64,000 bases of DNA, from assembly GCA_963978545.1 (NCBI GenBank), contig OZ021722.1, positions 111,412,827-111,476,826 on the forward strand, in the 5' to 3' direction. The notes below the pieces were generated by a model. That model ran no database searches and was not told the origin of the DNA. It worked only from the letters and a program-made list of their open reading frames with translations. Source of the stretch: Linyphia triangularis (Eukaryota; Arthropoda; Arachnida; Araneae; Linyphiidae). This document shows, piece by piece, positions 36,747-45,719 of this stretch; positions within the stretch are counted from its first letter, which is position 1, and each line of letters opens with the position of its first letter. The translations under genes and the position numbers were made by a program.

Positions 36747-37879
36747 TAATTATTTAAAGAAAATTTGAAAGGGGGGTCGGGATCTTCTTCTAGGATCTCA
36801 TCGTCATCAGATGGGTGTAAATTCACCTCATCTGGATCTCTAATTGAACCAAGGATGTGAAAAGGGTTAGCAGGTTTCCCTCTAATAGAAACACCCTTTG
36901 CAGATTTTAATTTCATCGTTTGCAAAGCCTTCGACTTTGCAAGAGATTTCTTAATCAGAGACGGTCTTTTGATGGAATCTGAAGAAGACGCCCGTTGGGG
37001 TAACTTGGCAAGTGGCAAAGAAATAGTCTCCGTCTGTGTACTCTGGCTGCTAACTGACTTTTTACAAGCGTTAGAATATGACACTCCAACACGAGGAGTC
37101 CGGGTTTCAACCTGTTTCCTTGCCTCAAAGTATGTCAAATTTTGGTTAGCACGGACAGTTTGTATCTCTTTCTCCTGTATCCAATTGCGACATTTTCGGG
37201 AGAAAGATGTATGTGCTCCTTCACAGTTGACACACTTTTCAGGTGCAGTGCAATCAGAACTACCATGACCACTTCCTGCACATCGTGCACAGATATCAAT
37301 TTTCCCGCGGCAAGCCGTTTGGGAATGACCAAATCTCTGGCACTTGAAGCAACGAAGTGGGTTTGGTATGTAAGGTCGTATGCGGCAGTTTAGATACCCG
37401 GCTTTCACTTGTGTTGGAAGAGTTGGCATATCAAAGGTCAGTATTAGGTGTTTTGTAGGGACAATATTTCCATCCTTACGGATGGTTATCCGGTGAACGG
37501 CAGAAACTTTCTGGTCACGTAAATGATCCAAGATCTCTTCTTCAGATGTATGATAGAGATCGGATTCAGATATAACCCCCCTAGATTTATTAAGTGAAGT
37601 GTGTGAAGACACAGTCACTGGGAAAGTACCGAAAGTTTCCATCTTTAAAATGCTATTGACTTGATTAGCGTTCCGGACTTCAACTAATAAATCGCCAGAT
37701 CTCAGTTTCTTAACGGAGACTACATCTCCTACGTTTGACTTTAAAGTCTTTTCAATCAAAAAAGGAGAGAGCTTTTCAAAGGAGCCCTCAGATCTTTTTA
37801 CAATAAAATATTTTTCCGTAAGTGCAGGACCTTGTTGCTCCCCACAAGGGGGAGAAAAGAAAGAAGTTTTAGTTGCCAT
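36746..37879 (-). CDS. ORF1 of element F: CCHC zinc-knuckle RNA-binding protein (377 aa)
   Basis: Start chosen at the ATG at 37879 (MATKTSFFSPPCGEQQG), since the frame one codon upstream begins with TTG. An N-terminal YFIVKRSEGSFEKLSPF and KKLRSGDLLVEVRNA region, a VHRITIRKDGNIVPTKH block and three knuckles (CFKCQRFGHSQTAC, CARCAGSGHGSSDC, CVNCEGAHTSFSRKC) are followed by a Ser/Lys-rich tail and an acidic end (SDDDEILEEDPD). This is the same plan as in C and E, with clearly lower identity. The stop TAA overlaps the ORF2 ATG (TAATG), suggesting translation of ORF2 by termination and restart. The copy is open throughout. Confidence 0.92.
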   Translation of the reverse strand: MATKTSFFSPPCGEQQGPALTEKYFIVKRSEGSFEKLSPFLIEKTLKSNVGDVVSVKKLRSGDLLVEVRNANQVNSILKMETFGTFPVTVSSHTSLNKSRGVISESDLYHTSEEEILDHLRDQKVSAVHRITIRKDGNIVPTKHLILTFDMPTLPTQVKAGYLNCRIRPYIPNPLRCFKCQRFGHSQTACRGKIDICARCAGSGHGSSDCTAPEKCVNCEGAHTSFSRKCRNWIQEKEIQTVRANQNLTYFEARKQVETRTPRVGVSYSNACKKSVSSQSTQTETISLPLAKLPQRASSSDSIKRPSLIKKSLAKSKALQTMKLKSAKGVSIRGKPANPFHILGSIRDPDEVNLHPSDDDEILEEDPDPPFKFSLNN

Positions 37880-38514
37880 CAAATAATAGAAATAATAATT
37901 CGGGCACTAGAGTCCCACCCACCATGGAGTCCTCGATATCGGGGATAGTGCATACTGGCAAGCAATAAAATAAGAAATGAAAAGAAAACATCAACTAAAC
38001 TATTGCGCACGGCATAACACTACCGGGCTGTCCAGTACCTATACGCGAACGACTCGTCCCTGTAGAAGTCTCCACCCTTAACGAGATTCCCAGCAGACGA
38101 GCCGAACGCTTGATCCCTAGCCGCCGACGAAGTCGGACGACCAGCCGATTGATACACACGGGACCAATGTGCACCTCCCGTTTATCTGAAGCAAGGGCCA
38201 AAGTAGTGTATTGGGACAGTATGTCGTCCCTCAACTACCAGGATCCCCCTTTCCAGGGACACCGGTCTCCACGCACGGCAAACACGTGGGTGATTAAATG
38301 CCCGAGAGAAGCTGATGGCAACAGAGCGGCACTAAGCTTCTCAAGGGGAGCCCTCACCTCAGATGAGGTAATCACAATGAGGGAAGGAAGAGAAAACAAA
38401 CGATAAATAAAAAACCCAAAACGAGAAAGTAAAACAGACGAAGGGTTAGATCACTGGGGCACCTCGGGGTTGTGAAGCCCGTGTTTACTTAAAGATAGTA
38501 AACCCCCTGAGGGG
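37880..38514 (-). other. Element F 5' UTR
   Basis: Nearly the same as E's 5' UTR over its whole length. It contains the conserved ATG in CCATGGTGGGTGGGA (37923-37925), here out of frame with ORF1. The outer end folds as CCCCCTCAGGGGG, then GTTTACT...AGTAAAC, then CGGG...CCCCG. Confidence 0.85.
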
Positions 38515-38528
38515 GAACACAAGGTTAG
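38515..38528. repeat. Right 14-bp target duplication of element F
   Basis: GAACACAAGGTTAG, identical to 32848-32861. Confidence 0.93.
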
Positions 38529-39071
38529 ATCGATGGCGTGAAATGTCCTCGATGGAGTGTGGAAATATGTGGGTTGCCCGTTATTAAGTACGCAAAGATT
38601 ATAGTCGTCTAATAACTTTTCAACTTGTTTTCCACGTTGATTTATGTCTGGGCTACCCCAAAGAGGACTATGACCATTGAAATCCCCCATTAAAATAATA
38701 GGGGGTGGAAGCTGGTCACAAAGCCTGTCTAATTCTGATTGTCGTATGTTATGATTAGGGGGGAGATAGATTGAGCAAACTGTTACTAATTGATTTTTCA
38801 CAGCTACTCTAACGGCAACAGCTTGTAAGGTGGTCGTGAGCGATAGCGGGGTGGATGGACTGGTATTAGAAGTGAATATAGCAACACCACCGCTAGCTCT
38901 GTCGCCGTTGAGGTAGTCCTTACGTAGAGGACTATATCCCCTAACAAGAGAGCTCTGGAAAGGCTTTAAAAGCGTCTCTTGTAAACAGAAACAGACAGGT
39001 TTGTATAAATCTACAAAATGTTTTATATCTACCGAATTGTGATGGAAACCGCGACAATTCCAAGATAACAT
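38529..39071 (-). pseudogene. ORF2 of element E, N-terminal piece (endonuclease start)
   Basis: The ATG at 39071 lies 8 nt after the ORF1 stop. It encodes the first 180 or so residues: MLSWNCRGFHHNS, CLQETLLK, MGDFNGH and FHAIDLTLCSP, i.e. the first half of the APE endonuclease. It is cut by element F. The sequence continues in phase at 32861. Confidence 0.9.
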
Positions 39072-39079
39072 ATTGAATG

Positions 39080-40465
39080 TTACTTGGAAGGATTAGTGAT
39101 CCGCCGGTCTAAAGACCTGCTCCTCGGAAGAAGAAGTGCAGGGGTCTCGAGGCCTGGGTCGACCTCCATGTCACCTGGATCAAGACCCGAGATGACATCT
39201 GCTTCCTCATCGGTGGATGCTTCCGATGATTCGGACTTCTCTACCTTTTTTCCAGTTTTTTGTTTTGTATTTACTTGTATTTTTGATTGGATTTTATTTT
39301 TTAATGCATTTCCAGGTTTATTCGATTGTTTTTGTTCGGATTGTTTGTTTTTGTTCGTTTTTGCAGTAGTTTTAGGTGCATTTGCTATTACCTTTGAAGT
39401 GCCAGGAATAGGGTTCGTTTGAGAAGAAGAGGTACTGTGTTTAACGGGTGAGGAAAAGCATTTAAGAAGTTGTTCGGGTGACATTTGGATATTCGGGATA
39501 TGGATATCAGTTTGTGTAGTTATTGATTTTACTTGAGCTGATTTGATAACATTTGTTTTAGCTATTGATTTTGTCATAGAATTAGCTATTGTTTTGGCCA
39601 TTGAGTTAGCTATTGTGGTTTCATAGATAGTTCGGGCTTCCGGATACGAGATGTTATTGTTGGTCTTTATCTTCTGGATTTCCTTTTCTTCCAGGTATTT
39701 ATCGCATGTTCTGGAAAAAGATGGATGATTTCCAGAGCAGTTTACGCAGGTGGGCTCAGCTTTGCAGCCTTCGCTTTGATGTTCAGTGCTGCCACACACT
39801 GCGCAAACTTCGAGTTGACCTCTGCATGCGTTTTTGGAATGCCCGAACTTCTGACATTTAAAACAACGTAATGGATTTGGTATGAATCGGCGAACGGGGC
39901 AACTTAAATAACCGGCGGTGATTTTATTGGGTAGATTGGGTGAATTGAAAGTTAATATTATGTGTTTAGTTTTAATAATCTTGCCATCTCTTTTTATTGT
40001 TATGCGTCGAACATCAGTGACGCCCTGGGGTGATAGTTCTTTCAGTATTTCCGATTCTTCGACATGAGTTAAATCAGTCTCGGAAATTACACCCTGACAG
40101 GAGTTCAAAGCTTTATGTGGGGTTACTGATATGTTTATATTGCCTATTGTAGTTGCTGAAAGTAGATATTGAGATTGCCTATTGTCTTTGGTTTCAATCA
40201 GAAAATCACCGGATTTAAGTTTTTTGATAGTTTTGGGCTCATTGCCGCAAATGCCCTTTAAACCCTTTTGTATAAAAAACTGGGACATTTTGCCCAATTC
40301 GCCTGATTCAGAATGTACTATTAAGAATGTTGGTTCATAAAGTTCAGATGCTAGTTTTTTTGTACCTATGTCAAGTTCTGTTTCTAAGTTTCGTTTACTA
40401 GTTGGTTTGTTTGTTTGGGGATTTAGGCCTCCCGTGGGGCTTAAGAGAGGAAAAGAAGCCATCAT
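39080..40465 (-). CDS. ORF1 of element E: CCHC zinc-knuckle RNA-binding protein (461 aa)
   Basis: Start chosen at 40465 (MMASFPLLSPTGG), matching the position of the ORF1 start in F and B. The frame stays open upstream through a conserved ATG at 40512 (MVGGILVSEF) to 40561, so a 16-residue longer product is possible. It contains KKLKSGDFLIETKD, VRRITIKRDGKI and three knuckles: CFKCQKFGHSKNAC, CAVCGSTEHQSEGC and CVNCSGNHPSFSRTC. A Lys/Asn/Thr-rich stretch with repeated IANSMAK/TKSIAKT units follows, then an acidic C terminus. It is longer than F's protein because of the C-terminal extension. Expected to coat the element RNA. No stop or frameshift was seen. Confidence 0.9.
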   Translation of the reverse strand: MMASFPLLSPTGGLNPQTNKPTSKRNLETELDIGTKKLASELYEPTFLIVHSESGELGKMSQFFIQKGLKGICGNEPKTIKKLKSGDFLIETKDNRQSQYLLSATTIGNINISVTPHKALNSCQGVISETDLTHVEESEILKELSPQGVTDVRRITIKRDGKIIKTKHIILTFNSPNLPNKITAGYLSCPVRRFIPNPLRCFKCQKFGHSKNACRGQLEVCAVCGSTEHQSEGCKAEPTCVNCSGNHPSFSRTCDKYLEEKEIQKIKTNNNISYPEARTIYETTIANSMAKTIANSMTKSIAKTNVIKSAQVKSITTQTDIHIPNIQMSPEQLLKCFSSPVKHSTSSSQTNPIPGTSKVIANAPKTTAKTNKNKQSEQKQSNKPGNALKNKIQSKIQVNTKQKTGKKVEKSESSEASTDEEADVISGLDPGDMEVDPGLETPALLLPRSRSLDRRITNPSK

Positions 40466-41098
40466 AAAATAAGGAAATATAAATTCGGACACTAGAATCC
40501 CACCCACCATGGAGTCCTCGATATCAGGGATAGTGCACGCCGGCAAGCAACAAAAAACCAAGAAAAGAAAAAATAGTAACTAAACTGTTACGCACGGCAT
40601 AACACCATCAGGTTATCTAGTGTCTATACGCGACCGGCTCGTCCCTGTAGATGTCTCCACCCTTAACGAGATTCCCAGTAGACGAGCCGGACGCTTGATC
40701 CCAAGCCGCCGACGAAGTCGGACGACCAGCCGATTGATGCACATGGGACCAATGTACACCTCCCGTTTATCTGAAGCAAGGGCCAAAGTAGTGTATTGGG
40801 ACAGTATGTCGTCCCTCAACTACCAGGATCCCCGTTTCCAGGGACACGGGTCTCCACGCACGGCAAACACGTGGGTGATATAATCCCCGAGAGAAGCTGA
40901 TGGCAACAGAGCGGCGCAAAGCTTCTCAAGGGGAGCCCTCACCTCAGAAGAGGTAACCACAATGAGGGAAGGAAGGGAAGCCAAACGATAAATACAAAAA
41001 CAAAACGAGAAGGTAAAACAGAAGGAGGGATAGATCACTGGGGAGCCCCGGGGTTGTGAAGCCCGTATTTACTTATAGAAAGTAAACCCCCTGAGGGG
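40466..41098 (-). other. Element E 5' UTR with structured 5' terminus
   Basis: By eye it is nearly identical to the 5' UTR of F although E and F belong to different protein families. The outer end on the sense strand reads CCCCTCAGGGGG, then GTTTACTT...AAGTAAAT, then ACGGGCTTCACAACCCCG, each able to form a hairpin. Confidence 0.85.
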
Positions 41099-41112
41099 CT
41101 TGTATGGAAAGT
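41099..41112. repeat. 14-bp target duplication, right edge of the non-LTR nest
   Basis: CTTGTATGGAAAGT, identical to 12921-12934 about 28 kb away. Confidence 0.85.
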
Positions 41113-41170
41113 ATTTATAGTTTTCTAAGTTCAACGAATTATGTGTCCAAAGGAGGGGTATATTTTTAGA

Positions 41171-41205
<35 letters not shown>

Positions 41206-42630
41206 ATTTATGTGATACCAAACATAAATATTTTAAACAAAAAAATGTCTTGAACAATTTTTAAAATTAAAAAATTAGTAAATTTTTAATTAAAAAATTT
41301 AAATTTTAAAATGTTTCCTGTTAAGGACGACAAAGAGACATCTTGGTGAATCTAGAGTACTATTTTTTAAACCTTTGTCATACAGAACACTAAAATCATG
41401 AATTTTTTGCCATTTGGCATCAATTTATCGATGACATCACAGTTTGGCCTTATTTGGCTTTATTTTTATTGCAATTTCTCATTATTTTACTTTTTTCATC
41501 TGGCAACCCTGTCGAGGACTTTTCGGACACTATGTAAAATAACGCTCTTTTATAACAACGTGCAAAAATTGAAACTGTTTTTACACAGAAATCGTGGCGA
41601 AAGTAGCACTTTATCATGAAGAATGCTGTCAAGTCACTTTACCGTACTAGTGCGGTAAAATACTTTACCTCGTTCTTAAATTTTCTATAGTCTTGGTATA
41701 GAAATCGGACGTTTTTAGAAGAGATTCATTGTGGAGTAACGAGAAAAGGAAGTCTCGCGGTAAGGAACGCTATAGAAGATCGAGAAAGGCAACTGAGCAC
41801 GAGAGTATGGATGATGTTCGAGAAACGACGCTGTTTTGATATGGCTTGAGAATTGAGATTTTATTGGCCATGTACGGAGTCAGTTACGTAGGAGCTCCTT
41901 TTGTAAATATGTAGCGCTCTCAACTTTATCTTCCTTAAAGTAGCTAAGCCATCAAGAAATGTTTTTAAATATTTTAATTTTAATTTACCCAATTACTTTA
42001 ATTTCTTCTTACGTTTTGTTTCACCGAAACAAAACACTAGGACATTAAGATAGATTCGTATTAAATCGATTTTTTGCACGATTGTATGCAACATGTAGGA
42101 AATTACTTTTTCAAACTCTTAAAATAAACATTTTGCATTAAAGTATTACTTTTTCAACTACTTGCATAAACAACTATAAGCACGCAAACCTTTCCATACA
42201 AGTCTTGTTAAGAATCATAGTTTGCATTTTCTCTCTACCCCACTGACACTGACCTAAATCAATATTTCCCCACACCCATTTCCTGCACAAATATTGATTC
42301 AAAACTTATAACACTTTTTGGCTAAAATGATTGTTAAACGATAAATAATTCATCTCAATCAACTTTTAACCGAAAAATATTATTGGAAACAATAATTGTT
42401 CCCATTTTAGTAATCAATTGATAGAATTCAATTCAAAAGATATTTGAATGTTCGAAAACTTTGCAGTTTTTCCCACCAGGTAGCATCAGGCTTTTGACTT
42501 AAAATGAACATTAACATTTCAATTGCTAATTTACACTCATTATTTCCTTTCAAATTTCATTTATTCCCATTATTTACATTCTATCCATAACACCTAATTG
42601 AAAAGATTAAGAGCAATATTTAGATCCTTC
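41113..42630. other. AT-rich noncoding flank
   Basis: No gene. It contains a T run at about 41169-41203 and, at 41495-41534, an inverted copy of the repeat motifs seen at 6811-6998. Confidence 0.55.
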
Positions 42631-42634
42631 ATAT

Positions 42635-43093
42635 TGTTATAAATTTTTCCACTGAGGCAATGATGGCACAGTTTTTACGGTATAAAAATATTTATTCTCT
42701 CTTCAGAAAACTCACAAAATTTATTCAAAGGCAACGGTCACTCTCAAGCTTCAACACAAGCTTCAGCAAAAACAATTTCGAATTCAGCGATTATACAAGC
42801 TCACTCCAATAGGTAAACAAAGCGATCAGCTTTCAACGAAGTCCGAAGTCAATCTGAAAACTTTCCCGATCTACAGCCTTATTTATACTTGGCGCGAGAG
42901 AACAATCGAGAAATTTCCAGCCAATTTGTCGGAAAAGAAACATCTCGAAACTTATCGATTGCTTTAGGTGTTGCCACCTTTTTCTAACCTGTATAATCGC
43001 TATTTATAAATAAAATAAGATAAAAATAAATTACGATAGAATTTTAAAATGATACGTCACTATTTACAATATATACAGACAATTTGTGCAACA
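42635..43093 (-). repeat. Gypsy-1 3' LTR
   Basis: 459 bp. Next to it at 43094-43107 lies the polypurine tract (TAAGTAGGGGGAAA on the sense strand). A TATA-like box (GTATAAATAAG) stands near 42885 on the minus strand, and an AATAAA polyadenylation signal is near 42688. Confidence 0.92.
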
Positions 43094-43152
43094 TTTCCCC
43101 CTACTTAAAGACTGCACTTCCCGGGCAAAAAGGCTATAAGAGGAAAGGTCAT

Positions 43153-44241
43153 TCAATCACTTCTATCATAATATGGGGCTAGCCTATTGTGATGTACAAC
43201 TCTAGGTTTACAGGAGGGTGTCCGTTGAATCCTTACCATGACGTCGTTGATCTTCTTAAGGACCACATACGGCCCTTTCCAGTTCGTCTGGAGCTTAGGA
43301 GAGAGTCCTTTCCGACGTTTAGGATTCCATAACCACACCTTGTCACCTTCCTGGAATGAACGTTCCGTGGCCTTGGCATCGTAGCGGACCTTCATGCGCT
43401 TCGTCATGATGTTGATTCTTTCTCTGGCGAACCGATGTACGGCTTCCAAACGTGCCTGGAGATCATCTAGATAGTGGAGAGGCGAGGAAGGGGTGTCCGG
43501 TGGTCGTAAAAAGAGGAGGTCGCAGGGTAGTCTAAGGTCTTTTCCGAAAATCATTTGAGATGGTGTATATCCGGTGGTCTCGTGAGTAGCACTTCTGTAG
43601 GCCAAAAGGAACAGTGGAAGTTTCTGATCCCAATCCTGCTGGTTCTTGGAAACAAACAAGGAGAGATGATTCAGAATCGTTCTATTAAATCGTTCAACCA
43701 TTCCATCGGATTGTGGATGCAGGGGAGTTGTACGAGTCTTTTCCATGTCGAGCAAGTCACACAGCCCAGTGAAGACGGCAGAGTTGAAGTTCGTCCCCTG
43801 ATCGGAATGTATCAGCAGGGGTACGCCAAATCGGGAGATCCAATTCCGTACGAGGACTTCTGCTACGGTTGTGGCTTCGTGGTCCGGAATCGCGTATGCT
43901 TCTGGCCATTTGCTAAAGTAGTCCATGACAACTAGGATGTATTTGTTGCCATTAGTTGTGTGAGGTAGGGGGCCTAAGACGTCCAAAGCAATTCTTTCGA
44001 ATGGTGCTCTTACGTTGTAACGTTGCAACTTTCCACGAGTTCGGGTCTTCGGTCCCTTCCGCGAATTGCATCCATCACAGGACTTGCACCACGTCTCCAC
44101 GTCGGATTTTGCTTTGTCCCAGAAGAATCTCTCCCTGACTTTCTGAAGAGTTTTCGTGCCACCAAAATGTCCTCCAGTAGAACTGCTGTGAAGTTCTTCT
44201 AGAACGTTTGTAACTCTAGAACTTGGAAGGATTAATTGCTA
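43153..44241 (-). pseudogene. Integrase region of Gypsy-1 pol
   Basis: The open frame to 44100 and its upstream extension to an in-frame TAG at 44239-44241 contain the zinc-binding part (HFGGTK-like region, CKSCDGCNSRKG), the catalytic core (LDVLGPLPHT, HSDQGTNFNS, DGMVERFNRTI) and a C-terminal GPYVVLKKINDVMVRI segment. This enzyme joins element DNA to the host genome. The integrase frame itself is open, but it is separated from RNase H by the TAG, and the element lacks most of gag, protease and the first half of RT. Confidence 0.88.
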
Positions 44242-45390
44242 CCGGAAGCTTTTGCCGTCATCGGACTCCCGTCGACGGTAGAGTACTCCATTCTTCAAGT
44301 GCAAAGAGTCCCACATAGCCCAATATCTCTTCATTGTTGGGCTATAGCATGCAATTTCCTGCCAACTGGGTTTTCCGGTAGCCGCTTCCAGGAATTCAAT
44401 TAGAGGTTTCAAGTCCTAATCTTCGACCTGACTTTTGCGGATATTCTGATCACTCCAAGGATCCACGTCTGAAGTAGTTGACTTGGAAGTTATTTTACGA
44501 ACGGCAGATGCAGTTGTCCCAAACTTAGACTCCGCATTCGAACAAAATCGGCAATTCTCCGGACATGGTCTTCTAGAAAGAGCATCTGCATTCCCATGGG
44601 ACGTTCCCTTTCTGTGACGGACATCCATGTCGTACTCCTGTAGGCGCTGGATCCACCTTGCTATTTGCTCCTCTGTATTCTTGAAATTCAGCAACCAAGT
44701 CAGAGACGCATGATCAGTTCTTCAAAGGAATTTTCGTCCGTACAAGTAATGATGAAAGTGCTCAACGGCTTTTACTATTGCCTGTAACTCCTTTCTTGTG
44801 ACGCTGTAGTTCCGCTCGGATCTTGACATGTTCTTACTAAAATAAGCGATGACTCTCCTGTCCTTCAATTTCATGGGAAAGAACGGCGCCCACTCCCTCA
44901 TTGCTGGCCTCTGTATCCAAAATAAAGTCCTTGTTAACCTCGGGAAAAGCCAAAACAGGCTCGGATGTTAAAGCTCTCTTCAGTTGATTGAAGGAGTCGT
45001 CACAGTCGGCAGTCCACAGGAACTTCTGCTTGTTCTCTGTTAGTCGATGCAGAGGTCTGGCGATCTTGGAGAAACCTTTCACGAATCTACGGTAATACGT
45101 GCAAAGGCCTAGGAAGCTTCGCAATTGATGAACATCTTGCGGTCGAGACCAAATTTGCACAGCATGGATCTTGGCTGGATCTCTGCTCACTCCCTCGAAT
45201 GAGATGATGTGTCCCAGATAACTAACTTTCCTCCTAAAGAGCTTACATTTTGATGGGCTAAGTTTCAAGTGGGCTTCCCTAAGCTTCAAGAACACGTTCT
45301 TCACGTTTTGCAAGTGTTGATCAAAACTCCTCCCGGTGATAATGATATCGTCCAAATATACCAGACAGGTCTACCAGACAGGTGCTTGGA
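44242..45390 (-). pseudogene. RT (second half) and RNase H of Gypsy-1 pol, broken
   Basis: Starts directly at the RT active site (VWYIWTISLS in one frame, MDDIIITGRSFDQHL in the other), so the fingers and first part of the palm are missing. It then continues through LGHIISFEGV, LRSFLGLCTYYRRF and the RNase H start DTEASNEGVGAVLS. A frameshift lies near 44860, an in-frame stop near 44725 (RRKFL then stop) and another at 44416-44418. It is non-functional. The same segments are intact in phase in Gypsy-2, except for its own two stops. Confidence 0.88.
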
Positions 45391-45687
45391 TGCTAAAGCT
45401 TTAATATCCGATGATATCGCTTCTTGGCTGGCGGTGATTGCGGCGGCGAGTTCGGCATTTGTCGTTTCTTGACGGGCTTGACCAGCGGCGATTGTAGCGG
45501 CGAGTTCGGCATTTGTCGTTTCTTGACGGGCTTGACCAGCAGCGATTGTAGCGGCGGTTGATTCTTGTCCGGCTTTTATTTCGGCTTTCATTTCAGCGGC
45601 CGTGGATTCTTGTCCGGCTTTTATTCCAGCAAGCATTTCCATCAACTGCTTCGTTTGGTCTTCCATCATTCCTCTACTAGTCGGCAT
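45391..45687 (-). pseudogene. N-terminal gag remnant of Gypsy-1 fused to pol
   Basis: MPTSRGMMEDQTKQLMEML followed by Ala/Gln/Glu-rich repeats (AAEIKAGQESTAA, TIAAGQARQETTNAELAA twice), predicted coiled coil, as at the start of Gypsy-2 gag. After about 100 residues the frame runs into pol sequence at a deletion junction near 45360-45390, where acctgtctggta occurs twice, next to each other. The main capsid domain and zinc knuckle are missing. The second AGQARQETTNAELAA unit is an expansion relative to Gypsy-2. Confidence 0.85.
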
Positions 45688-45700
45688 TCAAGATGACTTG

Positions 45701-45718
45701 ATCCCACTTCTGACACCA
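45701..45718 (-). promoter_or_regulatory. Primer binding site of Gypsy-1
   Basis: TGGTGTCAGAAGTGGGAT on the sense strand, one base inside the 5' LTR and identical in its first 16 bases to Gypsy-2. The TGG start is the usual complement of a tRNA CCA end. I do not assign the tRNA. Confidence 0.75.
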
Positions 45719-45719
45719 C

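Larger units (their letters stand above)
32862..38514 (-). mobile_element. Element F: full-length family II non-LTR retrotransposon, 5653 bp
   Basis: Complete 5' end (CCCCTCAGGGGG on the sense strand) and 3' tail (repeats of AATAAACAAC at 32862-32880), perfect 14-bp duplications, and both ORFs free of stops or frameshifts. It is the innermost and therefore the youngest insertion in this part of the nest, sitting in the endonuclease domain of E's ORF2. The one visible defect is a 9-bp in-frame deletion in the reverse transcriptase. Confidence 0.95.
29602..41098 (-). mobile_element. Element E: full-length family I non-LTR retrotransposon split by element F
   Basis: The pieces 29602-32861 (3' UTR and most of ORF2) and 38529-41098 (start of ORF2, ORF1, 5' UTR) join at element F's 14-bp duplication. 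The 3' tail lies against element D, while the 5' end at 41098 (CCCCTCAGGGGG on the sense strand) is followed by CTTGTATGGAAAGT, which is the duplication partner of element A's left flank and not of E's own 3' flank. So either E's two ends come from different parental insertions or the assembly joined two copies. Apart from the F insertion, both ORFs are open. Confidence 0.85.

Noticed and set aside
6811..41534. A single giant mariner-like element spanning 6811-41534
   Set aside because: The ends are only loosely alike, no transposase is present and the right end also fits a separate repeat copy.
43555..43935. Plus-strand 126-codon ORF, with an identical one on the minus strand at 56554-56934
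   Set aside because: Antisense shadow of the integrase gene in Gypsy-1 and Gypsy-2. Its conservation follows from the integrase itself.
45391..45687. CRISPR-like or other regularly spaced repeat in the Gypsy-1 gag remnant
   Set aside because: The repeats encode the Ala/Gln-rich coiled coil of gag and have no unique spacers.
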